Source: Parashewanella curva (lineage in GTDB: Bacteria > Pseudomonadota > Gammaproteobacteria > Enterobacterales > Shewanellaceae). From it: 64,000 bases of DNA. Below are positions 17,354 through 28,083 of the stretch, piece after piece. The position numbers and the translations under genes were made by a program. The first letter of the stretch is position 1. Every line of letters begins with the position of its first letter. The DNA lies in assembly GCF_003675895.1 (NCBI RefSeq), contig NZ_ML014767.1:1-64000 (forward strand). Reading direction: 5' to 3'. The notes beneath the pieces are model-generated. The model was not told the DNA's origin. It made no database searches and worked only from the letters and a program-made list of their open reading frames with translations.

Positions 17354-17913
17354 ATCGAGTAACCCTCGCCATCATTGTTTTTTTCAGTACCGCATTCGTA
17401 TTGTATTGGCAGGTACAACAAAAACAAGGCGATAAAATTGCTCAAGGCCCTCAAATAGAACGGCCTGACTATATGGCTACCGATCTCAATAGTGTCGCCT
17501 ATGACGAGCAAGGGAATTTAAGCAGTAAAGTAACTGCCAAGCATATGGAGCATTACGCTACTCGTGATACGACCTTATTTACCGAGCCGGTATATTGGCT
17601 TTACGGTGAAGGCAGTGACAGCCCTTGGCGCATTTCTGCTAAAGAAGGTCGTCTAAAAAAAGATGATACGCAAAAAGCTTATTTAGATTGGGACGTAACG
17701 CTAGAAGCCATTGGGAAAAAAGAGCCCATTCAAAGTGTTAGTACCCGACATGTTGAGTTAGATTTAGATAATAAAACCATGACTACGGATGCCATGGTTT
17801 ACATTAAAGGCAATGGATTTCAAAGCCAAGGTAAGGGCCTTTTTGCCGATTTTAATAATGAAACCGTACGCTTAAATGATCAGGTAACAGGAACCTATGA
17901 AGCGAATAAATAA
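17350..17913 (+). CDS. lptC: LPS export protein LptC
   Basis: The 187-residue protein has one N-terminal transmembrane helix (residues ~4-20) and a periplasmic beta-jellyroll (RPDYMATDLNSVAYDEQGNL, KHMEHYATRDTTLFTEP) typical of LptC. It links the LptB2FG transporter in the inner membrane to the LptA bridge. It starts within the kdsC stop and overlaps lptA by 17 bases, so the genes are translationally linked. Confidence 0.95.
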   Translation: MNRVTLAIIVFFSTAFVLYWQVQQKQGDKIAQGPQIERPDYMATDLNSVAYDEQGNLSSKVTAKHMEHYATRDTTLFTEPVYWLYGEGSDSPWRISAKEGRLKKDDTQKAYLDWDVTLEAIGKKEPIQSVSTRHVELDLDNKTMTTDAMVYIKGNGFQSQGKGLFADFNNETVRLNDQVTGTYEANK

Positions 17914-18460
17914 TATATTGCTGGCAGCGCTTTGCACAATGATGACCTTTTCGGCCGTAGCGAAGCAAGATGATTTAAAACAAGACCTAAGTATAAGCGC
18001 TAAAAGCCAAGCCGGTGATTTAAAAAATAATAAATTGTCGTATTTTGGAAACGTAAAAATTACTCAGGGCAGTATTAAGATTCATGCTGATGAAATGAGT
18101 GCGGTCAGTGATGAAAAAAGTGGTCATAAGGTATTTGTTGCCAAAGGTAAACCCGCTACTTTTTCTCAAATTTTAGACAGTGGCGAGTTAGGAACGGCAA
18201 GTGCTTACAATATACGTTATGACAGTATTAGCGGTGACTTAGTGCTAAAAGGTGGCGCTGAGCTTGATATTGGTGGCAGTAAAATGAAAGCCGAAACCAT
18301 TCGCTACAATATTGAAAATCAGCATGTGACAGCGGCAAGCTCGGGTGATGGCAATGACCGAGTGCAAACGATTATTCCGGCTGAAAACTACCAAGAAGCA
18401 CGCAATAAAAATAAAAAATCATCTTCAAAGCCTAAGACTAAAACTGAGAAGAAACAATGA
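17897..18460 (+). CDS. lptA: LPS transport periplasmic protein LptA
   Basis: The 187-residue protein has a signal peptide ([19 protein letters not shown], cut near residue 22) and the OstA-like beta-jellyroll with the repeated pattern [20 protein letters not shown]. LptA oligomers form the periplasmic bridge carrying LPS to LptDE. The C-terminal ~25 residues are Lys/Ser/Asn-rich and probably disordered. The stop overlaps the lptB start by four bases. Confidence 0.95.
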   Translation: MKRINNILLAALCTMMTFSAVAKQDDLKQDLSISAKSQAGDLKNNKLSYFGNVKITQGSIKIHADEMSAVSDEKSGHKVFVAKGKPATFSQILDSGELGTASAYNIRYDSISGDLVLKGGAELDIGGSKMKAETIRYNIENQHVTAASSGDGNDRVQTIIPAENYQEARNKNKKSSSKPKTKTEKKQ

Positions 18461-19188
18461 CTCAGAAAACCCTGACAGCAAAACATCTTGCAAAGAGCTA
18501 TAAATCCAGACAAGTGGTAAAGGACGTCAGCTTATCAGTAAAAACAGGACAAATTGTTGGTCTGCTTGGCCCCAATGGAGCGGGTAAAACCACGACTTTC
18601 TATATGGTGGTGGGTTTAGTCAAAAGTGATAAGGGACAGATTTTTATCGACAGCGATGATCTTACTATAGATCCCATGCACATGCGTGCTCGTAAAGGTA
18701 TTGGTTACTTACCACAAGAAGCCAGTATTTTTCGAAAATTGACCGTTTATGAAAACATCATGGCGGTATTACAAATGCGTGCATCACTTAATCAACAACA
18801 GCGTGAAGAGCAGCTAGAACACTTGCTTGAAGAGTTTCACATTACTCATATTCGTGACAGCTTAGGTATGGCTTTATCAGGTGGTGAACGTCGTCGAGTA
18901 GAAATTGCCCGTGCGTTAGCCGCGAACCCTCAATTTATTTTATTGGATGAACCTTTTGCTGGGGTCGATCCTATCTCAGTGATTGATATTAAAAAAATCA
19001 TTGAGCAACTGAGAGATCGTGGATTAGGGGTATTGATCACCGACCATAATGTTCGTGAAACACTGGATGTTTGTGAGCATGCTTATATTGTTAGCCACGG
19101 TAGCTTGATAGCCGAAGGAACACCTGAAGCCATCCTTGATGATAAGCATGTTCGGGAAGTGTACTTGGGAGAACAATTCACGTTATAG
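18457..19188 (+). CDS. lptB: LPS export ATP-binding protein LptB
   Basis: The 243-residue ABC ATPase has Walker [10 protein letters not shown] (38-46), Q-loop [14 protein letters not shown], signature [15 protein letters not shown], Walker [13 protein letters not shown] and the switch His in ITDHNVRET, all matching LptB. It powers LPS extraction by LptFG. A gap of 66 bases with a short GGGA/TCCC hairpin separates it from rpoN, which is probably still co-transcribed. Confidence 0.97.
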   Translation: MTQKTLTAKHLAKSYKSRQVVKDVSLSVKTGQIVGLLGPNGAGKTTTFYMVVGLVKSDKGQIFIDSDDLTIDPMHMRARKGIGYLPQEASIFRKLTVYENIMAVLQMRASLNQQQREEQLEHLLEEFHITHIRDSLGMALSGGERRRVEIARALAANPQFILLDEPFAGVDPISVIDIKKIIEQLRDRGLGVLITDHNVRETLDVCEHAYIVSHGSLIAEGTPEAILDDKHVREVYLGEQFTL

Positions 19189-19254
19189 TAGTGATTATTT
19201 TTAGGGAGCTTTCCCATGCGCCAACAAAAACGATAATAAGGATCAGCGGTAACT

Positions 19255-20736
19255 ATGAAAGCGTCGCTTCAGCTTAAGTTAGGACAACAGCTCACAATGA
19301 CGCCTCAGCTGCAACAAGCCATACGCTTGCTTCAGCTTTCATCATTAGAGCTACATCAAGAAGTTCAACAGGCACTTGAATCTAATCCACTATTGGAATT
19401 AGAAGAAGAACTTGCATCGACAAAAACTGAGTCGGAAACGGCACCTGAAGTCGAGCTGGATTCGCTAACCAAACAAAACGAAAGCCAAGATATCGTTGAG
19501 CCTGAGATTCCTGACACTGCAGAGTCCCTAAGCAAAGAAAAGCTGACTGAAGAACTGCCCATGGATACCACATGGGATGAAACCTTTACAGCTATGCCCA
19601 CTTCAGGCAGCGGTGCTTTACCTGCTGATGACCTTCCGTTTCAAGGCGAAACCAGTGATGGATTATACGAACACCTTGAATGGCAAAAAAACCTCACGCC
19701 TTTTTCGAGCACGGATTACGCGATTGCCACTGCGATAATTGAAGCCATCGATGAGCGTGGGTATTTGACTCAGTCACTCGATGATATTTTAGAGGCAATG
19801 GGTGATCCTGAAATTGAAATGGATGAAGTAGAGGCGGTGTTAAAACGAGTACAGCATTTTGACCCTATTGGTGTTGCCGCTCGAGATGTACCAGAGTGTT
19901 TATATTTGCAACTCTCGCATTTTGACGATTCAACTCCTTATTTGGCCGAAGCGAAAAACATTATTCAGCATCACATTGAATTGATTGCCGTGCGAGACTT
20001 TCGATCTTTACTGAAAAAAACTAAGCTTAGAGAACCACAGCTAAAAGCTGCGATGAATTTGATCCAAAGTTTGGATCCAAGGCCGGGATTGAATATTGGC
20101 CGTAAAGACGATGAGTATGTAATACCTGATGTGTCTGTCAGTAAAAAAAATGGGCGTTGGCAAGTTGAATTAAATCCAGATGTGATGCCAAAAATAGGAC
20201 TCAATCAGCAATATGCCGCTCTGGCTAAAACCAGTCGAAGTAGAGATGATACTCAATTTGTTCGCGGCCATCTGCAAGATGCTAAATGGTTTATTAAAAG
20301 CTTAGAAAGCCGCAACGATACATTATTAAAGGTGTGCAACTGTATTGTAAAAAATCAGGTCAACTTTTTTGAACATGGCCCTGAAGCCATGAAAGCGATG
20401 ATTTTGAATGATGTCGCTGAAGAAATTGATATGCATGAGTCGACGATATCGCGAGTGACGACACAAAAATACATGCACACGCCAAGAGGGATTTTTGAAC
20501 TGAAATACTTTTTCTCTAGCCATGTTGGAACTGATGATGGCGGGGAATGTTCTTCAACAGCGATTCGAGCGCTAATCAAAAAACTGGTGGCTGAAGAGAA
20601 TCAGAAAAAACCGCTCAGTGATAATAAGATTGCGCAATTGCTAGGAGAAAAAGGGATCAAAGTGGCAAGACGAACCATCGCCAAATACCGTGAAGCAATG
20701 ATGATCCCACCATCAAACCAGCGAAAGAGCTTATGA
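19255..20736 (+). CDS. rpoN: RNA polymerase sigma-54 factor RpoN
   Basis: The 493-residue protein has the three RpoN regions: Gln/Leu-rich region I ([20 protein letters not shown]), an acidic region II (~55-125), and region III with the core-binding part, a helix-turn-helix ([17 protein letters not shown]) and the RpoN box [11 protein letters not shown] near the C-terminus. Sigma-54 directs transcription from -24/-12 promoters and needs enhancer-binding activators. Position after lptB and before hpf-ptsN-rapZ-ptsO is the classical order. Confidence 0.97.
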   Translation: MKASLQLKLGQQLTMTPQLQQAIRLLQLSSLELHQEVQQALESNPLLELEEELASTKTESETAPEVELDSLTKQNESQDIVEPEIPDTAESLSKEKLTEELPMDTTWDETFTAMPTSGSGALPADDLPFQGETSDGLYEHLEWQKNLTPFSSTDYAIATAIIEAIDERGYLTQSLDDILEAMGDPEIEMDEVEAVLKRVQHFDPIGVAARDVPECLYLQLSHFDDSTPYLAEAKNIIQHHIELIAVRDFRSLLKKTKLREPQLKAAMNLIQSLDPRPGLNIGRKDDEYVIPDVSVSKKNGRWQVELNPDVMPKIGLNQQYAALAKTSRSRDDTQFVRGHLQDAKWFIKSLESRNDTLLKVCNCIVKNQVNFFEHGPEAMKAMILNDVAEEIDMHESTISRVTTQKYMHTPRGIFELKYFFSSHVGTDDGGECSSTAIRALIKKLVAEENQKKPLSDNKIAQLLGEKGIKVARRTIAKYREAMMIPPSNQRKSL

Positions 20737-20777
20737 TGAAATAAAGCGACAGCTAACAACGACAGGAGGCAATGGAT

Positions 20778-21077
20778 ATGCAAATCCGGATCAATGGTCA
20801 ACAAAATGGTCAGCAGTTGGATGTTACTGAATCACTGAAAGAATATGTCAGCGGGAAAATGGCAAAACTTGAACGTCATTTCGAACAGATCAATAATGTG
20901 CGCATCGTACTTAATGTTCGAAAAACAAATCAAACTGCAGAAGCCAGTTTGGTCTTAAATGGCAAAGAAGCCTATGCCAAATCACAACATGATGATATGT
21001 ACGCGGCTATCGATTTATTAGTAGCTAAATTGGATCGTCAAGTGATCAAACATAAAGAGAAGTTGATAAAATATTAA
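20778..21077 (+). CDS. hpf: Ribosome hibernation promoting factor HPF (short form)
   Basis: From ATG 20778, eight bases after AGGAGG, the protein has 99 residues; ATG 20772 is in frame but too close to the ribosome site. It matches short HPF: MQIRINGQQ start, SLKEYVSGKMAKLERHF, and the C-terminal DMYAAIDLLVAKLDRQVIKHKEK. HPF binds the 30S decoding region and promotes 100S dimers in stationary phase. It sits between rpoN and ptsN. Confidence 0.95.
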   Translation: MQIRINGQQNGQQLDVTESLKEYVSGKMAKLERHFEQINNVRIVLNVRKTNQTAEASLVLNGKEAYAKSQHDDMYAAIDLLVAKLDRQVIKHKEKLIKY

Positions 21078-21079
21078 CG

Positions 21080-21523
21080 ATGGAATTAAACATCATTTTA
21101 AAGCCAGAATGCACTACTTGTGCAACGCCTGGCAGCAAGAAGAAAGTACTGGAAATGATCAGTGACTTAGTTGCTTCGCAGTATCCTGAACTTTCTTCTC
21201 AAGAAATCTTTGAAAGTCTACTCACCCGTGAAAAAATGGGCAGTACTGGCATTGGTAACGGTATTGCCATTCCTCACGGTCGGTTAGATAACATTGACAC
21301 CCCAATTGCGGTATTGATCAAATGTGAGCAACCCATCGCCTTTGAAGCCATTGATAAACAGCCGGTAGATATCTTATTTGCGCTTTTGGTGCCGTCTGAT
21401 CAATGTCAGCAACATCTCAGCACCTTATCGGCTATGGCTGAAAAACTCAGTGACAAGCAAACGCTTAAGCAGTTGCGTCGTATCAATGATGAACAAGAAC
21501 TCTATGAGGTGATCACTGCATGA
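21080..21523 (+). CDS. ptsN: PTS IIA-like nitrogen regulatory protein PtsN
   Basis: The 147-residue EIIA(Ntr) domain protein has the phosphorylatable His66 in [11 protein letters not shown]. It receives phosphate from Npr and regulates, by protein contact, potassium uptake and other functions in relatives. It is about 15 residues shorter than E. coli PtsN (163), with the difference mostly at the ends. It starts two bases after hpf and its stop overlaps the rapZ start by four bases. Confidence 0.95.
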   Translation: MELNIILKPECTTCATPGSKKKVLEMISDLVASQYPELSSQEIFESLLTREKMGSTGIGNGIAIPHGRLDNIDTPIAVLIKCEQPIAFEAIDKQPVDILFALLVPSDQCQQHLSTLSAMAEKLSDKQTLKQLRRINDEQELYEVITA

Positions 21524-22371
21524 AATTAGTCATTGTTTCAGGTAGAAGTGGCTCCGGAAAATCGGTAGCACTGAAAGTACTTGAAGATTTGGGCTACTAT
21601 TGCGTTGATAATCTGCCTATGACTTTGTTAGGTGGTTTAATTGAAGAACTAAAACCGAGTCAGGAATTAGTGGCGATCAGCGTCGATGTACGTAATCTAC
21701 CTGAACAAGACAAAGTATTTGAACGGCAACTAAAAAGCCTGACTGGGATTGAAATTCTTAGTTTTTTTATCAGCTCGAGTGATGATGTTCTACTAAAACG
21801 ATATACCGAAACTAGGCGTTTACATCCGCTGGCTTATCAATGTAAAAGCTTACCAGAAGCGATTCGAATCGAAGGTGAACTATTGTCTGGCATGTCTAAG
21901 ATGATGGATCATTTTATTGATACTTCTGAATCCAATGCTTATCAACTCAGCGACAAAATTAGAGAAATTTTATTAGGGCGTGTCGAACAAGATCTGGTAA
22001 TCAATGTTGAGTCCTTTGGGTTTAAACATGGACGACCTAAAGATGCTGACTTTATGTTTGATGTAAGATTCTTACCTAACCCTCATTGGGAGGAAACATT
22101 ACGACCTTTCACTGGGCTAGATAAACCGGTACAAGACTTTCTTAATGCTCAGCCTGAAGTGAATAAATTCATTTGGCAAATCGCTAACTTGATTGATACT
22201 TGGCTTCCTCAGCTTGAGCGTAACAATCGCAGTTATCTAACCATTGCGATAGGGTGTACGGGTGGACAACATCGCTCAGTGTTTATTGTGGAGCAATTAG
22301 CTGAACATCTGAGAAAAAATAATCGTAACGTAGAGGCGCGCCATAAGGAATTGACCAATGCCGACACTTGA
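21520..22371 (+). CDS. rapZ: RNase adapter protein RapZ
   Basis: The 283-residue protein has Walker A GRSGSGKS (8-15), the ETRRLHPL motif, the FGFKHGRP segment and the C-terminal [13 protein letters not shown] motif, all diagnostic for RapZ (YvcJ family). In enterics RapZ binds GlcN6P and delivers the sRNA GlmZ to RNase E, controlling GlmS; whether GlmY/GlmZ exist here cannot be seen in this window. It overlaps ptsN by 4 and ptsO by 14 bases. Confidence 0.95.
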   Translation: MKLVIVSGRSGSGKSVALKVLEDLGYYCVDNLPMTLLGGLIEELKPSQELVAISVDVRNLPEQDKVFERQLKSLTGIEILSFFISSSDDVLLKRYTETRRLHPLAYQCKSLPEAIRIEGELLSGMSKMMDHFIDTSESNAYQLSDKIREILLGRVEQDLVINVESFGFKHGRPKDADFMFDVRFLPNPHWEETLRPFTGLDKPVQDFLNAQPEVNKFIWQIANLIDTWLPQLERNNRSYLTIAIGCTGGQHRSVFIVEQLAEHLRKNNRNVEARHKELTNADT

Positions 22372-22633
22372 GAAAGAAGTTCTGATTTGCAATAAATTAG
22401 GACTGCATGCAAGAGCGGCCACAAAATTAGCAGTATTAGCCTCAGAGTTTGATGCCGAGGTCACGCTTAAACAAGGTGAGAAATCGGCATCGGCCTCCAG
22501 TGTTCTTGGGGTACTTATGCTTGAATCTGGGATGGGAAAAGCCATTAAGGTTATTGCGACAGGCAAAGACGCGAAAGCGGCATTAAATGCGGTTTGTCAG
22601 CTGATAGATGATAAATTTGATGAAGCTTGCTGA
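22358..22633 (+). CDS. ptsO: Phosphocarrier protein NPr
   Basis: The 91-residue HPr-like protein has the active His17 in [13 protein letters not shown] and the conserved Ser region [13 protein letters not shown]. NPr passes phosphate from EI(Ntr) to PtsN in the nitrogen PTS. It overlaps the end of rapZ by 14 bases and is the last gene of the rpoN-linked operon. Confidence 0.95.
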   Translation: MPTLEKEVLICNKLGLHARAATKLAVLASEFDAEVTLKQGEKSASASSVLGVLMLESGMGKAIKVIATGKDAKAALNAVCQLIDDKFDEAC

Positions 22634-22659
22634 TTAGATTTACACAAAAAGGGTGAGTG

Positions 22660-23022
22660 ATGAAAGGATTTATCGCATTATCATTTATTAGCTTGCTGAC
22701 GGCGTGTTCAAGTAACTCAAAGCTAGAGTTTGATCCCCCTTTAGTTTCGAATGTAATGATTCCTCAACGTTTCACTTATTCACTAGAGAATAACTTTACA
22801 CTTCAGGCAGTTTCTTCTCCAGATGCATATAGTAACTTGGGGAAACTCTATTTAGATAAGACCAATCGACCATTTTGTACTCTCATACCAGCTCAATCTC
22901 AAAATCAGGATTTGAAATATCGGCTGATCTACGCAGGAAAACTAAGCGGCCACACCATTTTTTCTCCTTACGCTGAATACACTGATAGCCATTATTATCA
23001 AGTGGTTTTTCTCAAGAAATAA
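22660..23022 (+). CDS. Small putative lipoprotein, unknown function
   Basis: From ATG 22660, after AAAGGGTGAG, the protein has 120 residues; GTG 22657 would add one. The N-terminus has a lipoprotein signal (IALSFISLLTAC, lipidated Cys ~16). The mature part is a short domain with two or three beta-strands and no family I recognise. It follows ptsO by 26 bases and may be read through from it, but could be independent. No function is assigned. Confidence 0.65.
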   Translation: MKGFIALSFISLLTACSSNSKLEFDPPLVSNVMIPQRFTYSLENNFTLQAVSSPDAYSNLGKLYLDKTNRPFCTLIPAQSQNQDLKYRLIYAGKLSGHTIFSPYAEYTDSHYYQVVFLKK

Positions 23023-23120
23023 CTCTATCAAAATATCCTCTTTAATTCGCTTTTGATTAAGACTCAATTCAGAACGAACGGGTTATTGTCTAGCTAATTG
23101 AAATCAATATTTATACTGAA

Positions 23121-23744
23121 ATGGCACCAATCAAGACGTTGTTGCTCGATCTTGGTGGCGTACTGCTCAACTTGGATTATCATGCTACTGAGCAAGCCTT
23201 TGCTAAACTAGGTTTTCGTTCCTTTACTGATTACTATCACCAAAATGCACAACAGCCTTTCTTTGACCGTTTTGAGAAGGGGCTGGAAACACCACAAGCT
23301 TTTAGAAACAAAATTCGAGAATTATCAGGCTTGAACTTAGCTTATGATGAAATAGATAGTGCTTGGAATGCAATGCTATTTGAAATACCTGTTGTACGAA
23401 TAGAGTTGCTTTTAAAACTACAGCACCGTTACCAATTGATTTTGTTTTCAAATACTAATGCGATTCATTATGAAGCGTTACAGTTGATCTTACAGCAACA
23501 ATTTCAACATGATATTTTACAGCAGGTGTTTGACTTCACCTTTTACTCGCATTTTATTGGAGCACGAAAGCCAGAGTATGCAGCTTTTCGAAAAGTGTTG
23601 AGCATAGCTGGTGCAAACCCCGAATCTACTTTTTTTATCGACGACACCCAAAGACACACTGTTGGCGCAGATCAATGCCATATACAAACACATTGGCTAC
23701 AAAACCATGAAACGATAGAAGACATACTCAATCCACTTATGTAA
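23121..23744 (+). CDS. HAD superfamily hydrolase (YihX-like subgroup)
   Basis: The 207-residue protein has HAD motifs: LLDLGGVLLNLD (motif I), LILFSNTNAIH (motif II), a Lys in GARKPEYAAF (motif III) and FFIDDTQRH (motif IV). The second Asp of motif I is Gly (DLGG), as in the YihX/epoxide hydrolase N-domain subgroup, so absence of that Asp is normal for the group. Substrate is likely a small phosphorylated sugar or nucleotide, but nothing shows which. No clear ribosome site precedes ATG 23121. It lies alone before the transposase gene. Confidence 0.8.
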   Translation: MAPIKTLLLDLGGVLLNLDYHATEQAFAKLGFRSFTDYYHQNAQQPFFDRFEKGLETPQAFRNKIRELSGLNLAYDEIDSAWNAMLFEIPVVRIELLLKLQHRYQLILFSNTNAIHYEALQLILQQQFQHDILQQVFDFTFYSHFIGARKPEYAAFRKVLSIAGANPESTFFIDDTQRHTVGADQCHIQTHWLQNHETIEDILNPLM

Positions 23745-23838
23745 CTCATAATTTATTAAGACACCCATAATTATTTGCATAAATTATAATCCTTGCCTAC
23801 GCTTATAAAATATCCGCTAAAGACAAGGAGGGTCGTGG

Positions 23839-24831
23839 ATGCCAGCTTCAAGAAAAAGTTTAGTTAGCCTGCAAGATACCCCTTATTATCATTGCATCTC
23901 GCGATGTGTTCGTCGCGCATTTTTATGTGGGCAGGATAAGCTCACAGGTAAGAGTTATGAGCATCGACGTGGTTGGGTTGAGCAACGCATTTTGCAGCTT
24001 GCAGAAATCTTTGCCATTGATGTTTGTGCTTATGCTGTGATGTCCAATCACTTGCATGTGGTATTGCATGTGGATCTTGATAAAGCCAAGAGCTGGTCGG
24101 AGCGAGAAGTAGTAGAGCAGTGGCATCAATTACATAAGGGAACCCCCTTAACCCAGTCATTTATTCAAGGTGACTCTCTATCAAAGTTAAAAAAACGAGA
24201 GTTAGCGAAACAAATCATCGAGTATCGAAGCCGGCTTTGCGATATCAGTTGGTTTATGCGAGCTCTCAATGAACCCATCGCTCGTTTAGCGAATAAAGAA
24301 GACGAATGCAAAGGTCGATTTTGGGAGGGACGATTTAAATCTCAAGCTTTGTTAGATGAAACGGCGCTTCTGGCTTGCATGGCTTATGTGGATCTAAACC
24401 CGATCAGAGCAAAAGCCTCCGACACCCCCAAAGATTCTCCATTTACAAGTATTCAGCGCCGTATTCGTGCCAAGTTGAAAGGCGTGCAGCCAAAAGAACT
24501 CATGAAATTCAATCATCAAGATATTAATGAGAATGAAAAGTGCTTACCGCTTGGTATGCGTGACTATATCAAGCTAGTGGAAGAAACGGCATCAAGCCTC
24601 GTAAATCAAGATGGCGAACACATGGTAAAAAGTGAGCGAATTTTGATGGGGCTAAACCTGCCAATTGAAAACTGGCTAAGGTTGTGTTCTCGGTTTACCA
24701 AGATGTTTAAAGGCCCTGCGGGTAATCTAATGGCGCTAACCGAATACTGTCAGCGCTTAGACCGAAGGCGACGTCAAGGTGCAGCGAACAGCGCTAAATG
24801 GCTGAGTCCGAATAAGGATGAAACAGGGTAA
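23839..24831 (+). mobile_element. REP-associated tyrosine transposase (Y1/HUH family)
   Basis: The 330-residue protein has the Y1 transposase core: HUH motif H71-L-H73 in SNHLHVVLH, the RFWEGRFKSQALL motif, and the likely catalytic Tyr183 in MAYVDLNPIRA. The long C-terminal half matches the larger RAYT/IS200-like group common in Shewanella. Such enzymes nick and join single-stranded DNA at REP hairpins. The gene has a good ribosome site (AAGGAGGG). No clear REP pair or terminal hairpins flank it; only short palindromes such as GAGTCAATGACTC just after the stop are seen. Frame and motifs are intact, so it may be active. Confidence 0.9.
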
Positions 24832-24916
24832 GAGTCAATGACTCAACTGTGAATCAACTTTAAAAATCATAACCTTGTGCGCTAATGAATGTTTCACATA
24901 CTCAAAGTGGTAATGA

Positions 24917-25639
24917 TTATGGAAGTAAATAGCGAAGTTGTTGAATATCACTCAGTTCAATATGAGGCAAAGTGGTTATTGGCGTCTGCTTTTCGGTTTG
25001 ACCATAGCCCGGGTTTAGCCATGCGGCCTGACAGCCAAAATTTCTGGCTCCAAATACATCGGCTTGGGCATTGTCACCCACATGCAGAATATGTTCAGGA
25101 GCCAGTTGTAAGCGTTCACAAGCCAGAGCAAACATATCTGGTGCCGGTTTCATTCTTAACCCATTTCCAGAATGTAAAATAAACTGGAAATAGTCAGCAA
25201 TGCCGATGCGACTTGGGTCAACATTTCCATTGGAGATGCCAATTAGCGGGTAGTGCTGACTTAAACTGTTAAGAAGATCAATACTAGACTGAGGGACTTC
25301 AACGTTACTGCGGTGGAATAGAAAATGCTCCATGCCTTGGCGAGTAAGCTGTTGAACTTGCATCTCTGATATTGCTTGTTGTTGCAACGTGTACTTCAAT
25401 GTTTGTTCGCGGCTTTGCCAAGTATCGTGAGACAATTCAGGAGACTGTTGTAATATTTGTTGCTTTTGACTGAGCCAATACTCTCGCTGCCACTGATGCT
25501 GAGCAGGAGCGATTTGCTGCATAAACTTGAGAAATTCAGTTTCAGCTTTAATGATAATGGGGCGATTGTCGTATAAGGTATCGTCTAGATCGAAACTGAT
25601 GACTTGGATTTGATCAAGGCCAAGGTAACTGCGCATCAT
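24917..25639 (-). CDS. yigB: HAD hydrolase YigB, riboflavin-pathway phosphatase candidate
   Basis: The 240-residue HAD-IA protein has motif [11 protein letters not shown], motif II ISNGN, motif III Lys in [11 protein letters not shown] and motif [15 protein letters not shown]. It matches YigB, one of the enzymes that dephosphorylate 5-amino-6-ribitylamino-uracil phosphate in riboflavin synthesis in E. coli. It is last in the lptM-lysA-dapF-DUF484-xerC-yigB cluster, overlapping xerC by four bases (ATGA). A second ATG one codon later is equally possible. Confidence 0.9.
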   Translation of the reverse strand: MMRSYLGLDQIQVISFDLDDTLYDNRPIIIKAETEFLKFMQQIAPAQHQWQREYWLSQKQQILQQSPELSHDTWQSREQTLKYTLQQQAISEMQVQQLTRQGMEHFLFHRSNVEVPQSSIDLLNSLSQHYPLIGISNGNVDPSRIGIADYFQFILHSGNGLRMKPAPDMFALACERLQLAPEHILHVGDNAQADVFGARNFGCQAAWLNPGYGQTEKQTPITTLPHIELSDIQQLRYLLP

Positions 25640-26535
25640 TTTTCCTTTCTTTTGGCTCTCGGATGAGCACCGTCGTAAACGTTAGCTAAGTGTTGGAAGT
25701 CTAAGCTGGTGTAGATTTGAGTGGTAGATAAATCGGCGTGCCCCAATAATTCTTGTACGGCTCTGAGATCAGAACTGGCTTCTAACATGTGGGTGGCGAA
25801 TGAATGACGCAATTTATGTGGATGAACTTTGTTTGAAAGACCTTGTTGTTGAGCCCACTTGTTGAGCCGAGTTTGAATACTTCGGTGGGATAAGCGTTTG
25901 CCTTTTTGGGTAACAAACACCGCTAGATCCTCAGTGTGAATACTTTCTCTTATTGCAAACCAATTCTGTAATGCTTCGACAGCTTTGGAGCCGACGGGTA
26001 ATAATCGCATTTTTCCGCCTTTACCGATCACTGTGACTTGTTTTAGGTGGTCGCTAAAGTCGTCGATATTTAATCCTGCAAGTTCAGCTAAGCGAAGCCC
26101 ACTGGAGTAAAACAGCTCCATAATGGCTTTATCACGTACCGCTAATGGGTCATCGAGATTGATGTCAACCAGATGCTGAATACTGTCTACATCTAAATTT
26201 TTCGGTAACGGTTTATTTTGTTTTGGCGCTCTAAGTAAAACACTAGGATCGGTTGTGATGATGCTCTTTTGCAACAAAAATTGATAAAGCTGTTTGATGG
26301 AAGACAAGCTCAAGGCAATGCTTCTGGGGCTTAACCCTTGGCGATGCAACTTGGCTAGCAAGGATTGCAGGTTATCAGGTGTTAGCTTTTGCCATGCTTG
26401 TTCTTGCGATTGCAGCGCTTTAAATCGACGTAATTCACGCAAGTAATTTCGGCAAGTATAAGAAGACAATCGCCTTTCTGAGCGCAAGTAGCGCTCAAAG
26501 TCTTTTTCTATGTCGTTATTGGTTGGCTGCGCCAT
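25636..26535 (-). CDS. xerC: Site-specific tyrosine recombinase XerC
   Basis: The 299-residue recombinase has the full catalytic set at the same positions as E. coli XerC: R148, K172, H240, R243, H266 and Y275 (in [10 protein letters not shown]). With XerD it resolves chromosome dimers at dif. The N-terminal SAM-like core-binding domain covers about residues 8-95. It sits between DUF484 and yigB, the usual chromosomal order, so it is the housekeeping XerC and not a phage integrase. Confidence 0.97.
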   Translation of the reverse strand: MAQPTNNDIEKDFERYLRSERRLSSYTCRNYLRELRRFKALQSQEQAWQKLTPDNLQSLLAKLHRQGLSPRSIALSLSSIKQLYQFLLQKSIITTDPSVLLRAPKQNKPLPKNLDVDSIQHLVDINLDDPLAVRDKAIMELFYSSGLRLAELAGLNIDDFSDHLKQVTVIGKGGKMRLLPVGSKAVEALQNWFAIRESIHTEDLAVFVTQKGKRLSHRSIQTRLNKWAQQQGLSNKVHPHKLRHSFATHMLEASSDLRAVQELLGHADLSTTQIYTSLDFQHLANVYDGAHPRAKRKEK

Positions 26536-27188
26536 TATTGAAAGCTACTGAGTTTAAGCGTGATGATGGTTTTGAGTTGCTCTAAAAACAAAGTATCCAT
26601 ATCAGGAGTGAAGTGGGCGGCATTAGGGCTAGCAATGGCTAAGATAACTTTATCACAACCTGATTTTGGCGTTAGCTTAGATAATGCAACAGAGCCTACT
26701 TGGCTGCCGAATAATTTTTGTGATTCAGTTTGAGTCAGTCGCCCCAAATAGTAGCCAGAATGCATGCGTTTATTCCAAAGCGTCATCATTTCTGTATCGA
26801 TGTCTTGAACGGCAATCAATCGCACATTGCTAAATCCGAACTCACTTTTTAGAGCTGTAGATAGAGTTTGTTTAAGGGTGTCGAAATCGTCGCACTTGTA
26901 TAAATCTAATACCAATTGCGAGTTAAAACGAAAGATGCGCTCATTGTTGGTGGCTGCGCTCATAAGAGCGGTAATTTCTTCTTCAAGCTGAACCACACGT
27001 TGGCGCAGTGTTTCTTGCTGGCGCTCAACAATGGATACCGTGCCTCGTTGTTGATGGGGAAGCTTTAACGTATGCAATAAGTTGGGGTAACGATTAAAAA
27101 AGTCTGGATGATCCGAAAGGTATTCATAGACCAATTGTTCGTCCAGTTCGGCACAAATTTTTTCCTTGGGCGTTAAAGCACTAGTCAT
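26535..27188 (-). CDS. DUF484 family protein
   Basis: The 217-residue protein matches DUF484 (E. coli YigA): N-terminal [16 protein letters not shown], a central coiled coil ([19 protein letters not shown]) and a GAF-like C-terminal half. The function is not known; the family is almost always placed between dapF and xerC. It overlaps dapF by four bases and xerC by one. Confidence 0.9.
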   Translation of the reverse strand: MTSALTPKEKICAELDEQLVYEYLSDHPDFFNRYPNLLHTLKLPHQQRGTVSIVERQQETLRQRVVQLEEEITALMSAATNNERIFRFNSQLVLDLYKCDDFDTLKQTLSTALKSEFGFSNVRLIAVQDIDTEMMTLWNKRMHSGYYLGRLTQTESQKLFGSQVGSVALSKLTPKSGCDKVILAIASPNAAHFTPDMDTLFLEQLKTIITLKLSSFQ

Positions 27189-28012
27189 AATTGAATGTTT
27201 CCATCATATACATGTTGAGCTGGGCCAGTCATCCACAGAGGTTTTCCTTCACCATCCCAAGCGATTTTTAAACGACCGCCAGGTAAGTCTACTCGAACGG
27301 CATGTTTTAGCTTATTTTGCCGTTGTCCAATGGCGACAGCGGCACAAGCACCACTTCCACAGGCCAATGTTTCTTGGGCGCCTCGTTCATAAACTCTGAG
27401 TTTGATGTGATCAGGGCTAATGATTTGCATAAAGCCTACATTGACGCCTTTTGGAAAGCGCTCATGCTTTGAAAGTATAGCGCCAATCTCGTCAACGGGA
27501 GCAGTTTCTATATTGTCGACTTCAATAACGCAGTGAGGATTCCCCATCGAAACCGCACCGCATAAAAACGTTTGCTCTTGTGCTTGGAGTAAATAGATAT
27601 TTTCGGTTTGTTTCGCCTTAAAGGGGATACGTTGTGGATCAAAAATCGGTACGCCCATATTAACCGTTACTAATCCATCACGCTCAAGGCGCAGTGTCAT
27701 TTTGCCATTAGCGGTACTGACTTTGACTTTATGTTTCTGGGTAAGCCCTTTATTTTTTACAAAACGGGCAAAGCAACGTGCGCCGTTGCCACATTGCTCG
27801 ACTTCGCTGCCATCGGCATTGAAAATGCGATAATGAAAATCAAGATCAGGATCGTAGGGTGGTTCAACTAACAACAATTGATCGAAACCTACACCAAAAT
27901 GACGATTCGAGAGACGTTTGATCTGCTCTGGTGAAAAGAAGACGTTTTGGGTGATGGCGTCAACCACCATAAAATCATTGCCCAAGCCGTGCATTTTCGT
28001 AAAGTTGATCAT
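27185..28012 (-). CDS. dapF: Diaminopimelate epimerase DapF
   Basis: From ATG 28012 the protein has 275 residues, matching E. coli DapF (274). The two catalytic cysteines lie in EQCGNGARC (Cys74) and [11 protein letters not shown]. DapF converts LL- to meso-diaminopimelate for lysine and peptidoglycan. An in-frame ATG at 28036 would add eight residues not found in the family. It follows lysA, whose product acts on the DapF product. Confidence 0.96.
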   Translation of the reverse strand: MINFTKMHGLGNDFMVVDAITQNVFFSPEQIKRLSNRHFGVGFDQLLLVEPPYDPDLDFHYRIFNADGSEVEQCGNGARCFARFVKNKGLTQKHKVKVSTANGKMTLRLERDGLVTVNMGVPIFDPQRIPFKAKQTENIYLLQAQEQTFLCGAVSMGNPHCVIEVDNIETAPVDEIGAILSKHERFPKGVNVGFMQIISPDHIKLRVYERGAQETLACGSGACAAVAIGQRQNKLKHAVRVDLPGGRLKIAWDGEGKPLWMTGPAQHVYDGNIQL

Positions 28013-28083
28013 GTTCGCTTTTCTTTTATCGTTCATAATGCTGTTGTTGATCCCAATATTATTTTCGGTTCAAAGGCTGAGGG

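Noticed and set aside
23121-23744. Loss of the second catalytic Asp in the HAD protein as evidence of inactivation
   Set aside because: A Gly at this place (DLGG/DLGN) is normal in the YihX-like subgroup, so it does not show decay.
24889-25182. 97-codon plus-strand frame opposite yigB
   Set aside because: It overlaps conserved yigB coding sequence in antisense and has no family likeness.
25636-26535. XerC-like gene as a phage or integron integrase
   Set aside because: Catalytic residue positions equal those of housekeeping XerC and it sits in the conserved dapF-DUF484-xerC order.
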